A stretch of 64,000 nucleotides of DNA. It comes from Paenibacillus barcinonensis. GTDB lineage: Bacteria; Bacillota; Bacilli; Paenibacillales; Paenibacillaceae. The DNA lies in contig NZ_QJSW01000005.1 in assembly GCF_003217495.1 (NCBI RefSeq), positions 186,001 to 250,000 on the forward strand, read 5' to 3'. Below, in pieces: positions 24,280-34,168 of this stretch (the first letter of the stretch is position 1; every line of letters starts with the position of its first letter). The notes under the pieces were generated by a model. The model did no database searches and had not been told where the DNA came from. It was given only the letters and a program-made list of their open reading frames with translations. Position numbers and translations under genes: made by a program.

Positions 24280-25779
24280 ATGGCGCATAACGAGCATCGC
24301 CGCAGGCGCAACAAAAGCATGATTTTCGCAGGAACAGCCTTGCTTGCGCTGGCGGCTATAGGAGGAATTGTTATCAATCATTATATGAATCAAGCACCCA
24401 AAACATTAGTATTTCAGGAAGAGCCGGTGCATCTGAAGCTGGAGCAGTCGTATGATCATTTTGAAGGCTGGGGCACATCGCTGGCCTGGTGGGCCAATGA
24501 TCTGGGCAACTGGAAGGATCAGGCCAAGGTCGATGAGGTTATGGATCTGGTATTTGACCCGGTCAAAGGGCTTGGGCTTAACATTGTGCGTTACAACATC
24601 GGCGGTGAAGAGAACCCGGAGATGAAGGCGCTTCGTCCAGGCGGTGACGTTCCGGGTTTCCAGCCTGAGCCGGGGAAGTGGGATTGGGATGCGGATGCAG
24701 GTCAGCGCTCCATTCTTCAGGGTTCGATGAAACGCGGGGTAAACATTACCGAGGCGTTCTCCAACTCGCCGCCCTACTGGATGACCATCAGCGGCTCGGT
24801 CACTGGTGCGGAGGATGGCGGCAACAATCTGCGTGACGACCAGTATGATGCGTTTGCCGATTATTTGACCGAAGTGGTGAAGCATTACCGGGATACGTGG
24901 GGGATCACTTTCCGTACGCTCGATCCGCTGAACGAGCCCTCCTCCGATTGGTGGAAGAAGGGCAACATGCAGGAGGGCAGCCATTTCAGCAACGAGAAAC
25001 AGGCCGAGATTATTAAGAAAACGGCCGCTTCTCTCCAAAGCAAAGGACTGAATGGTACCGTAATCAGTGCCGCGGATGATAACAGCATTGATGAGACCGT
25101 GTTTAACTTCAGCCTGTATGATCAGGAGACGATTGATGCAGTGCAGCAGATCAATACCCATTCGTATAACGGCAGCAAAATGGAAGAGCTGCGCGAGCTG
25201 GCAGGCAAGCTGGGAAAAAAGCTGTGGATGTCCGAATACGGTACTGGCGGCAGCGAGTCGCATAACCATGAGGATATGACCTCGGTACAGGAGCTGGCCG
25301 AGCGCATCATGTTTGATCTGAAAATCATGCAGCCGTCTGCCTGGGTATACTGGCAGGCTATCGAGGATGAAGGAGCAAATAATAACTGGGGCTTCATCCA
25401 TGCGAATTTTAACGGGGATGAGCAGTATGAGATGACCAAGCAATATTATGGCATGGCTCAGTTTACCAAGTACATTCGTCCAGGCGCGGTCATTATCCCG
25501 ACAGATGAAGGAAGAACGCTTGCTGCTTATGATGCAAAAGCCCACCGGCTGGTGCTGGTTATTCGTAATGAGCTGTCTGCGGCAAGCAAGGCGTTTGACC
25601 TGAGCGGCTGGGATTACCACAAAACAACGTCTGCCCAGGTGTATCAGACATCACCAGAACACAATATGGAGAAGCTGGAGGATATTTCGGTGTATGCGAA
25701 TGGCATTGAAGTGCCCGTCGCAGACAACTCCATCACTACCGTGGTGCTGGAAGGTGTTGTACCAACGGTAAAGAAGTAA
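24280..25779 (+). CDS. GH30 glycosidase, membrane-anchored, probable endo-beta-1,6-galactanase
   Basis: A 499-aa glycoside hydrolase. A basic N-terminus and one hydrophobic helix (IFAGTALLALAAIGGIVI) suggest a signal anchor holding the enzyme at the outer face of the membrane. The catalytic domain begins at FEGWGTSLAWW, seen in GH30 subfamily 5 endo-1,6-galactanases; the acid/base is Glu219 (LNEPSS) and the nucleophile Glu319 (MSEYGTG). A short all-beta domain completes the GH30 fold at the C-terminus. It is close in sequence to the secreted GH30 at 30791-32635. It follows the importer genes by 128 bases and probably trims galactan fragments at the cell surface before uptake. Subfamily assignment is from memory of motifs. 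Confidence 0.85.
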   Translation: MAHNEHRRRRNKSMIFAGTALLALAAIGGIVINHYMNQAPKTLVFQEEPVHLKLEQSYDHFEGWGTSLAWWANDLGNWKDQAKVDEVMDLVFDPVKGLGLNIVRYNIGGEENPEMKALRPGGDVPGFQPEPGKWDWDADAGQRSILQGSMKRGVNITEAFSNSPPYWMTISGSVTGAEDGGNNLRDDQYDAFADYLTEVVKHYRDTWGITFRTLDPLNEPSSDWWKKGNMQEGSHFSNEKQAEIIKKTAASLQSKGLNGTVISAADDNSIDETVFNFSLYDQETIDAVQQINTHSYNGSKMEELRELAGKLGKKLWMSEYGTGGSESHNHEDMTSVQELAERIMFDLKIMQPSAWVYWQAIEDEGANNNWGFIHANFNGDEQYEMTKQYYGMAQFTKYIRPGAVIIPTDEGRTLAAYDAKAHRLVLVIRNELSAASKAFDLSGWDYHKTTSAQVYQTSPEHNMEKLEDISVYANGIEVPVADNSITTVVLEGVVPTVKK

Positions 25780-25892
25780 CTACACAATGTAACAGCGATT
25801 GGAGCATTATGCTAGAACAACGTGGTTTTCAGTGTGAATATGTATTATCTATAGATCGCTCTTATCCATAAAATGAGAAGGAGGGGAGTACG

Positions 25893-28800
25893 TTGACAGA
25901 GCAAACGTCCCTTTTATTTCAGGAACCCAAAAATAACGAGTTCAGGCGTGAGCATGAGGCTCATTCTGAACTGACATATGATGCACGTAGTTTTTATCTG
26001 AACGGTGAACGTATCTTTCTGAACAGTGCAACGATCCATTATTTCCGCATGCCGAAGGAGGAATGGCGTGATGTTCTCCTGAAGGCAAAGCTGGCAGGCA
26101 TGAACTGCATCGACACCTATTTTGCATGGAATGTGCATGAGCCTGAGGAGGGGCAGTGGTCCTTTGAGGGAGATCACGACTGTGGTGCTTTTCTTGATCT
26201 GTGTGCAGAGCTGGGCATGTGGGTTATTGCACGTCCAGGACCATTTATCTGTGCAGAGTGGGACTTCGGTGGTTTTCCGTACTGGCTGGGTACCAAGCCA
26301 GGTGTGAAGTTCCGTGAGAATAACGAAATATATTTGCACTATGTACAGCTGTATTTTGATCAGCTCATTCCGATCATTCGGAAGCGTCAGCTATCTGCCG
26401 GAGGTACGGTCATTCTGGTGCAGGTTGAGAACGAATACGGATATCTGATGCAGGATGAGGCGGCAAGCGCACATATGACAACGCTGAGAGACGGCATATT
26501 GGAGCGTGGCATCGACGTTCCGCTCATCACATGTGTTGGCGGAGCAGAGGGCACGATTGAAGGGGCCAATTTTTGGTCGGGAGCAGACGGTCATTATGCG
26601 AACCTGCGCGCCAAGCAGCCAGATACACCGAAGATCGTGACGGAATTCTGGACCGGTTGGTTCGAGAATTGGGGAGGACCTTCTGCGATTCAGAAGACAG
26701 CACCGTTGCTGGACAGAAGAATTATGGAAGTGCTGCGGGCCGGATATACGGGCATCAGTCATTACATGTTCTATGGTGGCACGAACTTCGGCGGGTATGG
26801 TGGCAGAACATTAGGCAGCAGTGATATTTTCATGATCACCTCCTATGATTACGATGCACCGCTGAACGAATATGGGCGCGTAACTCCAAAATATGCAGTG
26901 ACCAAGAACCTGTCTTATTTTATACGTGCATTTGGCTCACTATTGATGGAGTCCGAGGACATTCCGACTGAAGAGATTCAGGTGCGTCATCCGGGTGGTA
27001 TTTCCGTGCGCGGAAGGCAGTCGGGGCAGGAGAAAATCTGGTTCATAGACAGTAACAAGGATGAACGTGAGACTGTGCACCTTACGCTGGAGGAAGGTCG
27101 TACGCTGCCAGTATCTATACATCCGGGTCAGATTGTTCCGTTGCTGGATCGTGTACAGATTGCGGAGCAAGTCTACTTGACTGCCGGTGCTTTAATTGCA
27201 GGTAATGAGATGGTTAACGGCGAGTTGACCTTATTCATCGCAGCGGACAGGGGACAGCGCTCGGTAATCGAGTTGGAGCTTGGTTCAGAATCGACACCTG
27301 CGCTGGGCGCGGGAGGACTTGTTCTGAAGGACAGCACGATGCAAGTGCTGGTTGAACAGGATACGGTGAGAAATGCATACCGCTTTGACCTGTTTCACTT
27401 TCAGGAGCCAGGTGTGATGCGTGTTGAAGCAAACGGTACTCTTATTCGTTTCATGCTTCTGGACAAGGAAACGATGAATCGTACATGGCGCGTAGAATCG
27501 CCAGATCGCCAGAGCCTGTGTTATGCCATCGGCTTTGACGATGTGCATGTTACACCATCCGGTCAAGTGAAAGGCATGATTGCTGATCCTGAGCGCACGA
27601 TAATGCTGCTTGGCGATTGGCAAGAGGGCGAACAGACACGGACCGCACGAGCATTTTTCATCAACAAGGCCGGGGTACAGGAAGATTCGATATTGGAATC
27701 CGATTCCGAGCATTTTGCTGATGTAACCCCTGCTGCTCCTTCCGTTCCGGTGTTGTCTGGTTCTCCTGACTACTCCCGAATCACCTTAACGGCGAAGCAG
27801 CGCACTGCAAGCGGGCAGCCGATGGATTTTTCCCGGTATGGTCAGGACTTTGGATACCTGTTATATGAATGTCATTTTGACAGTGTAGCCGATGAAACGA
27901 CAAATTTGATTCTGCCGGATATTCAGGATACCGCGAGAATTATCGTGAACGGTGCCGAGCAAGCGCTGGTGCGTCAGGTCGGTGCGGCCGCTGTCCCGAT
28001 TCGTGTAGTTCAGGGCAGGAATACATTGCAGCTGCTTGTCCAGCATATGGGCAGACTGAACTTCTCCCCTTATCTGGGTGAAAGCAAAGGTGTGGCAGGA
28101 CCGCTGTACCTTGGAGGACACGTTCAGGATCTGCGACGGGATTGGTTGACAGATACCGGCGTCCTGCATCTGGATGAGGTAAATGATGCTCCCGGAGGAA
28201 CCGTGCTTCGTCGCAGCTTTACGCTGGAGGGCATGGATCGGGCAGTGCTTGTAGGTGCGCTGAGCAAAGGCTTGAGAATTAACGGCGTCGAAATCCAGAT
28301 GCCTGCCTATCAGGACTGGTTTGCCTTCCAGACCCTGGACCTGTCTGGTTATGTGAAGCCAGGAGAGGTGAATACGCTGGAGATGCCATATAGCCGTTCA
28401 CCGCTTAACCGACTGGAACTCATGACCTACACGAATGACGGTGAGCTTCAGGATTGGAGAATGGCGGGCACGGATGCCCTGCTTCCGCAGCAGTGGGAAG
28501 TGTATGATGCAGCAACGCGGTCCAACCTGGATGGGAAGCCATCAAACAGCGCTATTACTGGCAATTCAATTTCCAATTTTGCAGCCAGCAGCGATTCGTA
28601 TCATCAGCCGGTCTGGTACCGCTGGCGTTTTGCCAAGCCTGTCACGGGCGAACAGCATAAAGTCAATCTAATGCTTCGGCTTACGGGTATGAGCAAAGGC
28701 ACGATCCATGTGAACGGGCATCATCTCGGCCGATATTGGCAGATTGGCCCACAGGAGGATTATAAAATTCCGATGGCATGGCTGAAGGAAGAGAATGAAC

Positions 28801-28901
28801 TGCTTATTTTTGATGAAGAAGGAAGAACTCCTGAACGTGTGCGCTTGATGCTGGATGCGATGTCGAAGTATCCATGGGTTACCGTAGGAGAAGAAAAGTA
28901 A
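25893..28901 (+). CDS. GH35 beta-galactosidase
   Basis: A 1002-aa GH35 enzyme starting with TTG after AAGGAGGGG. The TIM barrel (residues about 25-345) has the family pattern CIDTYFAWNVHEPEEGQWSF, RPGPFICAEWDFGGFP, acid/base Glu181 (VENEYG) and nucleophile Glu251 (TEFWTGWF). Several beta domains follow, including galactose-binding-like jelly rolls near 620-720 and 880-960 (GTIHVNGHHLGRYWQIG). No signal peptide is present, so it is cytoplasmic and would release galactose from imported oligosaccharides. It is in the same orientation as the importer operon, 113 bases after the GH30 gene, and is followed by a long hairpin. Confidence 0.92.
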   Translation: MTEQTSLLFQEPKNNEFRREHEAHSELTYDARSFYLNGERIFLNSATIHYFRMPKEEWRDVLLKAKLAGMNCIDTYFAWNVHEPEEGQWSFEGDHDCGAFLDLCAELGMWVIARPGPFICAEWDFGGFPYWLGTKPGVKFRENNEIYLHYVQLYFDQLIPIIRKRQLSAGGTVILVQVENEYGYLMQDEAASAHMTTLRDGILERGIDVPLITCVGGAEGTIEGANFWSGADGHYANLRAKQPDTPKIVTEFWTGWFENWGGPSAIQKTAPLLDRRIMEVLRAGYTGISHYMFYGGTNFGGYGGRTLGSSDIFMITSYDYDAPLNEYGRVTPKYAVTKNLSYFIRAFGSLLMESEDIPTEEIQVRHPGGISVRGRQSGQEKIWFIDSNKDERETVHLTLEEGRTLPVSIHPGQIVPLLDRVQIAEQVYLTAGALIAGNEMVNGELTLFIAADRGQRSVIELELGSESTPALGAGGLVLKDSTMQVLVEQDTVRNAYRFDLFHFQEPGVMRVEANGTLIRFMLLDKETMNRTWRVESPDRQSLCYAIGFDDVHVTPSGQVKGMIADPERTIMLLGDWQEGEQTRTARAFFINKAGVQEDSILESDSEHFADVTPAAPSVPVLSGSPDYSRITLTAKQRTASGQPMDFSRYGQDFGYLLYECHFDSVADETTNLILPDIQDTARIIVNGAEQALVRQVGAAAVPIRVVQGRNTLQLLVQHMGRLNFSPYLGESKGVAGPLYLGGHVQDLRRDWLTDTGVLHLDEVNDAPGGTVLRRSFTLEGMDRAVLVGALSKGLRINGVEIQMPAYQDWFAFQTLDLSGYVKPGEVNTLEMPYSRSPLNRLELMTYTNDGELQDWRMAGTDALLPQQWEVYDAATRSNLDGKPSNSAITGNSISNFAASSDSYHQPVWYRWRFAKPVTGEQHKVNLMLRLTGMSKGTIHVNGHHLGRYWQIGPQEDYKIPMAWLKEENELLIFDEEGRTPERVRLMLDAMSKYPWVTVGEEK

Positions 28902-29008
28902 AAAATAGCGTTTGAAGCAAGAACTAGAACTAGAACTAGATGTACACGCAGCGACACCAATAGCAAGACCGATAGCATGTAGAAGTATGAATCTAGATAG
29001 TGAAAATG

Positions 29009-29114
29009 AAATCCCCGCATTCTATTGTAAGCCTGAATCACAGGAGAACTTGATACGAATCTTGAATCTTGTAATAAACGGGCTTTACATCGGAATGCGG
29101 AGGATTTGTTTTTC
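29009..29114 (+). terminator. Long hairpin terminator after the GH35 gene
   Basis: AAATCCCCGCATTC (29009-29022) pairs with GAATGCGGAGGATTT (29093-29107), and GTAAGCC pairs with GGGCTTTAC further in; a TTTGTTTTT run follows. The loop of about 47 bases is larger than usual. Confidence 0.55.
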
Positions 29115-29226
29115 ATTGATGAGGTGATAGAGCCTTCATTGGGGAATCATAGAGCGCTTCAATAGGGGGAATAGAAACGTATCCGTTCGTCCCATGCAAT
29201 CGAAAAGAGATGATGCGAGTTATTTT

Positions 29227-29240
29227 TGTAAGCGTATACA
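29227..29240 (+). promoter_or_regulatory. cre-like site before the GH43 gene
   Basis: TGTAAGCGTATACA matches TGWAANCGNTNWCA at 13 of 14 positions. It lies 170 bases upstream of the secreted GH43/GH30 gene pair and suggests carbon catabolite control separate from the importer promoter. The surrounding 29115-29408 shows no gene with support. Confidence 0.5.
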
Positions 29241-29408
29241 TGAAGTTGGATCAACGGTTGATCATTCAAGGGGGTGATGTTTCATGTAAATGGGGGCAGG
29301 GGCGGATACCGCAAGGTGCTGCTTGGCGAATGGAAAGTAGGTTTAAACACACGCTTCGTTCAGTCAGAAGGCAGTCCAATATGATTGTTCAGATAAGGAG
29401 TTGAATTC

Positions 29409-30746
29409 ATGTTAGCCAAAAAGAAACACAAGGTACAGCGATGGGGTAGTTATAAAATTACCTTTATGCTAACGCTTGGATTATTGCTCATATTCACTGC
29501 CGTATTCCCGAATACAGTTAAAGCAACCACCAGTGTCTATACGATGACAGCTTTTACGAACACAAGCGAGTCCAACATGTACATCTATGAATCGTATAAT
29601 GCGACTCACTACGGCTTGCTGAAAGGTCCGGCGTACACACCGCCTGCATCCGATCTTATTCGCGATCCCAGCATCATGAAACACACCGATGGCCTATATT
29701 ATGTGGTGTACACTACAAACTGGTCAGGCAATACCATTGGCATCGCGTCCAGTCCAGACAAGATGAACTGGACTTTTGTCCGCAACATCACACTGTCCAC
29801 CCCAACCCCGATCGCACATACATGGGCACCAGAATGGTTCAAGGACACAAATGGCAGTGTGAACATCATCGTTTCGCTCTCTCCCGGCAACTATGAAAAC
29901 TTTAAGCCATACGTGATTACCGCATCCAGTAGCAATCTGGCATCCACATCATGGTCAGCACCGACGGTGCTTGCAGGCATTGCTCCCAATTATATTGACA
30001 CCTTTGTCGTGAAAACAGGGTCCACCTATCATGCATTTACCAAGAACGAAACCACCAAATACATCGAATATGCCACAGCCAATTCCCTGACAGGACCGTA
30101 TACGTTCAAAGGCACAGGAGACTGGGCCGGCTGGGGCTCGTGGGTAGAGGGACCGGCGCTGGTACAGCTGGATAACGGCTCCTGGCGCATGTATTTTGAC
30201 GGATACGCAGATCACAAATATTACTACAGCGATTCTGCAGATAACTTCCAGAGCTGGAGTGCCAAACAGGAGATTGCAGGTCTGTCCGGCATGGTTCGCC
30301 ATATGACAGTGCTAAGGGAAGCCGGACAACCGGGTGATATACGCAAGCTGGAATCGTTTAACGTACCGGGCAGCTTTGTTCGTCACTACAATTATCAGGC
30401 CCGTATTGATTCGAGTGTTAGTCCCGCAGAGGATGCCCAGTTTCGAATTGTACCTGGACTGTCTAACACTGCTGGCATTTCATTTGAAGCGATGAATTAT
30501 CCCGGTTATTTCCTGCGCAATAATAATGGTAACATCCTGCTGGTGAAAAATGATGGCAGTGCTGCCTTCCGGGATGATGCTACATTCAAACGTGTCAATG
30601 GTTTGGCGAATGCAAGCTGGAGCTCTTACGCCTCTTTTACCAATCCGAACTTGTATCTGCGTCATTACGATAACATCCTGCGATTGCAGCCTGTCGTTAC
30701 AACGCTGGATAAACAGGATGCCACTTTCCGGGAAATTGCCCAGTAG
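29409..30746 (+). CDS. Secreted GH43 glycosidase with AbfB-type arabinose-binding domain
   Basis: A 445-aa secreted enzyme; the signal peptide ends near VKATT at residue 37-39. Residues about 45-305 have the five-bladed GH43 pattern: RDPSIMKHTDGLYYVVYT with the base Asp, and WVEGPALVQLDNGSWRMYFDGY with the acid Glu. The C-terminal 140 residues (LESFNVPGSFVRHYNYQARI, then ISFEAMNYPGYFLRNNN) match the AbfB/CBM42 beta-trefoil that binds arabinofuranose side chains. It should remove or bind arabinose decorations, or act as an exo-galactanase; both activities exist in GH43. AAGGAG precedes the ATG, and the GH30-CBM13 gene follows after 44 bases. Confidence 0.85.
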   Translation: MLAKKKHKVQRWGSYKITFMLTLGLLLIFTAVFPNTVKATTSVYTMTAFTNTSESNMYIYESYNATHYGLLKGPAYTPPASDLIRDPSIMKHTDGLYYVVYTTNWSGNTIGIASSPDKMNWTFVRNITLSTPTPIAHTWAPEWFKDTNGSVNIIVSLSPGNYENFKPYVITASSSNLASTSWSAPTVLAGIAPNYIDTFVVKTGSTYHAFTKNETTKYIEYATANSLTGPYTFKGTGDWAGWGSWVEGPALVQLDNGSWRMYFDGYADHKYYYSDSADNFQSWSAKQEIAGLSGMVRHMTVLREAGQPGDIRKLESFNVPGSFVRHYNYQARIDSSVSPAEDAQFRIVPGLSNTAGISFEAMNYPGYFLRNNNGNILLVKNDGSAAFRDDATFKRVNGLANASWSSYASFTNPNLYLRHYDNILRLQPVVTTLDKQDATFREIAQ

Positions 30747-30790
30747 CGTCTGCCTCAAGGTTTATATCCAAATGATAAGGAGATGAACGT

Positions 30791-32635
30791 ATGAAGTGGT
30801 TGAAACGAATGAGTGCCGTGCTGCTGAGTGGAACATTGCTGGCTGGCAGTTTGGGTTCAGGAACAGAAGTGTCGGCTGCGGGAGCATATACTGCTGCTGC
30901 TGACCCATCGAAACAATATCAGACCGTTGAAGGCTGGGGCACATCACTGGCCTGGTGGGGCAAGGTGGTAGGTGAATATTCGAACCGGGATGAGTATGTC
31001 GAAAAAATGTTTAATCCAACGACAGGGCTTGGTCTGAATATTCTGAGATACAACATTGGAGGCGGAGATAACCCGTCGTCCAACGTTCTTGAATATCGCA
31101 AAGCTGTACCCGGTTATCAGCCTTCTCCGGGCGTATACGACTGGACTGCGGATGGGAATCAGCGATATATGCTGCAAGCCGCCAAGGCGCAGGGTGTGAA
31201 CATCATTGAAGCTTTTGCTAACTCGGCGCCATATTGGATGACTATTAGTGGCAGCGTCTCAGGTGCAGCGAATGGCGGTAATAACCTCAAGCCAGATTAT
31301 TATGATGATTTTGCCGATTATCTGACCGAGGTGGTGAAGCATTTCCGCGATCAGTGGGGCATTGCGTTCGACACGGTGACCCCGCTGAATGAACCTGTCT
31401 CAACCTGGTGGAAGCAGGGCAATGATCAGGAGGGCATGCACTTCGACCGGGCAGAGCAGAACACCATTCTGAGTCAGGTTCAGGCGTCCCTGAATGCCAA
31501 AGGGCTGACAACGAAGCTGAGCGCACCGGAAGAATATAGTCTGGATGATACGAACGCTTCCTTTAAAAGCTACAGCAGCTCCGTGCAATCGGCGATCAGC
31601 CAGATTAACACACATACGTATGGGGGCAGCAACCGTACAGCCTTGCGAAATACGGCAACGTCTGCCGGCAAACATCTATGGACATCCGAATACGGGGATG
31701 GAGATGCAAGTGGCCTGACGATGTCACGTACGATTCTTAAGGATATGCGCAATATGGGTACAAGTGCATGGGTGTACTGGCAAGCGGTGGACAGTGCAGA
31801 TGGCTGGGGATTTTTCAAAAACGTACTGAACAATACGCAAACGACCAGCTACACGGTGAATCAGAAATATTATGTCATGGGCAATTACAGTAAATTTATT
31901 CGCCCAGGCTACAAAATTATCGGCATGAGTGATGCCAATACTCTGGCGGCTTACGATGCAGCTTCCGGCAAAATCGTGCTGGTTACAACGAATTCTGAAG
32001 CAACGGATACCTCTGTAACCTATGATCTGAGCCGTTTCTCAAGTGTAGGCTCGTCTGTGCAGGTCTATCGCACGTCTGTGACGGAGAAATTGCAGCAGCT
32101 AACGAATATCCCGGTTCAGAACAAAACATTCACCACGACAGCCAAAGCAGGATCGGTAACTACTTATGTCATCTCTGGTGCATCCTACAGTGGCAGCACT
32201 GGGTATGAAGCAGGAGCGATTTATAAGCTTGTCAACCGCAACAGCGGTCTTGTACTGGATGTGAATGGTGCTTCAACCGCTGGTGGAGCAACCATCATCC
32301 AGTGGAATGACAATGGAGCAGTGAATCAGCAATGGAAGCTGGAGCCTGCGGGTAACGGATATTACAGCCTTCGTAACGTAGGCAGCGGGCTGCTGCTTGA
32401 TGTCAATTCAGGCTCAACCCAGGGCGGAGCAGCGCTAATTCAATGGCAGGCTAACGGAGGGTACAACCAGCAGTGGCTGCCTATTGATGTCGGGGGATAT
32501 CTGGTGCTGGCCAATCGCAACAGCGGCCTGACGGTAGATATCAATCAGGGCTCCATGACGGCAGGTGCGTCTACCATTCAGTGGGAGGATAACGGTGGAG
32601 CGAATCAGCAATGGCGTCTTGTCAAAGTAAACTAG
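30791..32635 (+). CDS. Secreted GH30 glycosidase with ricin-type CBM13, probable endo-beta-1,6-galactanase
   Basis: A 614-aa secreted enzyme. The signal peptide ends near EVSAAG at residue 30. The GH30 barrel starts YQTVEGWGTSLAWW; acid/base Glu201 (LNEPVS) and nucleophile Glu300 (TSEYGDG) are conserved. After the GH30 beta domain a ricin-B/CBM13 trefoil occupies about residues 477-614, with three repeats of the N-R-N-S-G-L...D-V/I-N and Q-W...N-G type. It is the extracellular counterpart of the anchored GH30 at 24280 and probably attacks polymeric galactan. It forms a two-gene unit with the GH43 gene. Confidence 0.87.
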   Translation: MKWLKRMSAVLLSGTLLAGSLGSGTEVSAAGAYTAAADPSKQYQTVEGWGTSLAWWGKVVGEYSNRDEYVEKMFNPTTGLGLNILRYNIGGGDNPSSNVLEYRKAVPGYQPSPGVYDWTADGNQRYMLQAAKAQGVNIIEAFANSAPYWMTISGSVSGAANGGNNLKPDYYDDFADYLTEVVKHFRDQWGIAFDTVTPLNEPVSTWWKQGNDQEGMHFDRAEQNTILSQVQASLNAKGLTTKLSAPEEYSLDDTNASFKSYSSSVQSAISQINTHTYGGSNRTALRNTATSAGKHLWTSEYGDGDASGLTMSRTILKDMRNMGTSAWVYWQAVDSADGWGFFKNVLNNTQTTSYTVNQKYYVMGNYSKFIRPGYKIIGMSDANTLAAYDAASGKIVLVTTNSEATDTSVTYDLSRFSSVGSSVQVYRTSVTEKLQQLTNIPVQNKTFTTTAKAGSVTTYVISGASYSGSTGYEAGAIYKLVNRNSGLVLDVNGASTAGGATIIQWNDNGAVNQQWKLEPAGNGYYSLRNVGSGLLLDVNSGSTQGGAALIQWQANGGYNQQWLPIDVGGYLVLANRNSGLTVDINQGSMTAGASTIQWEDNGGANQQWRLVKVN

Positions 32636-32743
32636 AATGTGCAGGACAGGACAGACCGTCAAACGATAAACGACGATGACGATGTTCAAATGAAAAGTTA
32701 TAAGTTATGGGTTATGAGTCAGAAATAAATGAATTGAAGGAAA

Positions 32744-33238
32744 TCAATAAAGAGCAGTCTGCCAATCGGCAGGCTGCTTTTCCCTTAATTGAAGATTTAA
32801 TCCGCATATTGTGCAGCAGATTGCTTGCAAGGTGGTGCGGATCTGGTCACGGATCTGAGGGGGATGTGTCACATGTGCATCTGTGCCTAAACCCAGAAAA
32901 AAACTGACCACCCAGGGGATGTAACTTGTGCTCATCTGAGCATGAATTATTCCTGAACCGTCTTCATTAACCTGCATGAATGAAGATAACCATACATCGG
33001 ATTGACATCTTCGCACACCATCTGGTGACAATAACACTTTAAGCTCCAAAGGAGTTTCCTCATCCTTACGCATGATCCACCCCTGAATATTCTCTTCATC
33101 CAGGTCCAATTTCTGGCTTTGATCGACCTCACGTTGAATTCCGCTAATCCGGTCAACACGAAATACACGAAAATCCGCAGAGTTCTCTTCAAATGTCCAT
33201 GGTGTAAAAATGATGCGCTGATACTCAATATAGGGCAC
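32744..33238 (-). pseudogene. Remnant of a WYL-domain transcriptional regulator
   Basis: The 164-codon minus-strand frame contains the second half of a WYL/YafY-type regulator: YQRIIFTPWTFEENSADFRVFRVDRI is the end of the WYL domain, and the later SPDGVRRCQSDVW and VSFFLGLGTDAHVTHPPQIRDQIRTTLQAI resemble the C-terminal WCX domain. The N-terminal helix-turn-helix and the start of the WYL domain are absent upstream, where frames are closed. The last residues are encoded by the terminator hairpin, so the original end is probably lost too. I regard it as a truncated, inactive gene. Confidence 0.6.
32750..32785 (+). terminator. Terminator of the GH43/GH30 unit
   Basis: AGCAGTCTGCC and GGCAGGCTGCT arms around AATC, then TTTTCCC. 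It also covers the last codons of the decayed WYL gene on the other strand. Confidence 0.8.
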
Positions 33239-33326
33239 TCATGACTATCTCCCCTCACCATAATGTGATGTCTTGTCCCGCGAATTGGGCTCATGTTATA
33301 TTGGAGAGATGTGAGGAGATGAGAAT

Positions 33327-34082
33327 ATGAAGCTGGTGTCCTGGAACGTGAACGGACTGCGAGCGTGTGTGAATAAAGGATTTATGGATTATTATCATCA
33401 GAGCGAGGCCGATATTTTCTGTCTTCAGGAGACGAAGCTGCAGGCAGGGCAGATCGAGATGGAGCTGGGCGAAGACGTCTACCAATACTGGAATTATGCG
33501 ATCAAAAAAGGATACTCCGGCACAGCTGTGTTCAGCCGCATCAAGCCGTTGTCGGTTCGCTATGGTATGGAAGAGGACAGCGAGCCGGAAGGACGAATGC
33601 TTACGCTGGAGTATGATGCATTTTATCTGATTAATGTATATACGCCCAATGCCAAGCGTGATCTGACCCGGCTGCCTTATCGTCTGGAGTGGGAGGACCG
33701 GTTCCGATCATATGTGCTGCAATTGGAGAAAACAAAGCCAGTCATCATCTGTGGTGACTTGAATGTGGCCCATCAGGAGATTGATTTGAAAAATCCGAAG
33801 CCCAATATGGGCAACTCTGGGTTTACAGATGAAGAGCGTGGCAAGATGACAGACCTGCTTGCGTCAGGTTATGTTGATAGCTTTCGCCACCTGCACCCGG
33901 ATCAAACGGATGTATACAGCTGGTGGTCATACATGCCAAAGGTCAGAGAGCGGAACGTAGGCTGGCGTATTGATTATTTTCTCGTATCCCAACAGCTCGC
34001 ATCCAAGGTGACTGACGCATATATTGACTGCCATGTGATGGGCAGTGATCATTGCCCGGTAGGCGTGCAGCTGCAAGGGTAA
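33327..34082 (+). CDS. exoA: Exodeoxyribonuclease III / AP endonuclease
   Basis: A 251-aa enzyme of the ExoIII family, acting in base excision repair at abasic sites. Conserved motifs are in order: LVSWNVNGLRA near residue 3, CLQETKLQ near 30, INVYTPNAKRDL near 110, GDLNVAHQEIDL near 148 with the catalytic Asp and Asn, WWSYMPKVRERNVGWRIDYF near 200, and the final SDHCPV near 245 with the catalytic Asp-His. Length is normal. AGGAGATGAGAAT precedes the ATG. It is a single gene followed by a strong terminator. Confidence 0.96.
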   Translation: MKLVSWNVNGLRACVNKGFMDYYHQSEADIFCLQETKLQAGQIEMELGEDVYQYWNYAIKKGYSGTAVFSRIKPLSVRYGMEEDSEPEGRMLTLEYDAFYLINVYTPNAKRDLTRLPYRLEWEDRFRSYVLQLEKTKPVIICGDLNVAHQEIDLKNPKPNMGNSGFTDEERGKMTDLLASGYVDSFRHLHPDQTDVYSWWSYMPKVRERNVGWRIDYFLVSQQLASKVTDAYIDCHVMGSDHCPVGVQLQG

Positions 34083-34117
34083 ATGTAAGCAAGAATTATG
34101 TAGTGCAAACCAGTATA

Positions 34118-34168
34118 ACCGTCTGTTTTCCTTTGGTGTTTCTGTGAAGGAAACAGACGGTTTTTGTC
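34118..34168 (+). terminator. Terminator of exoA
   Basis: AACCGTCTGTTTTCCTT and AAGGAAACAGACGGTT arms, then TTTTTG. Confidence 0.9.

Noticed and set aside
28921..28942. Short tandem AACTAG repeats after the GH35 gene
   Set aside because: Only three units of six bases; no sign of function.
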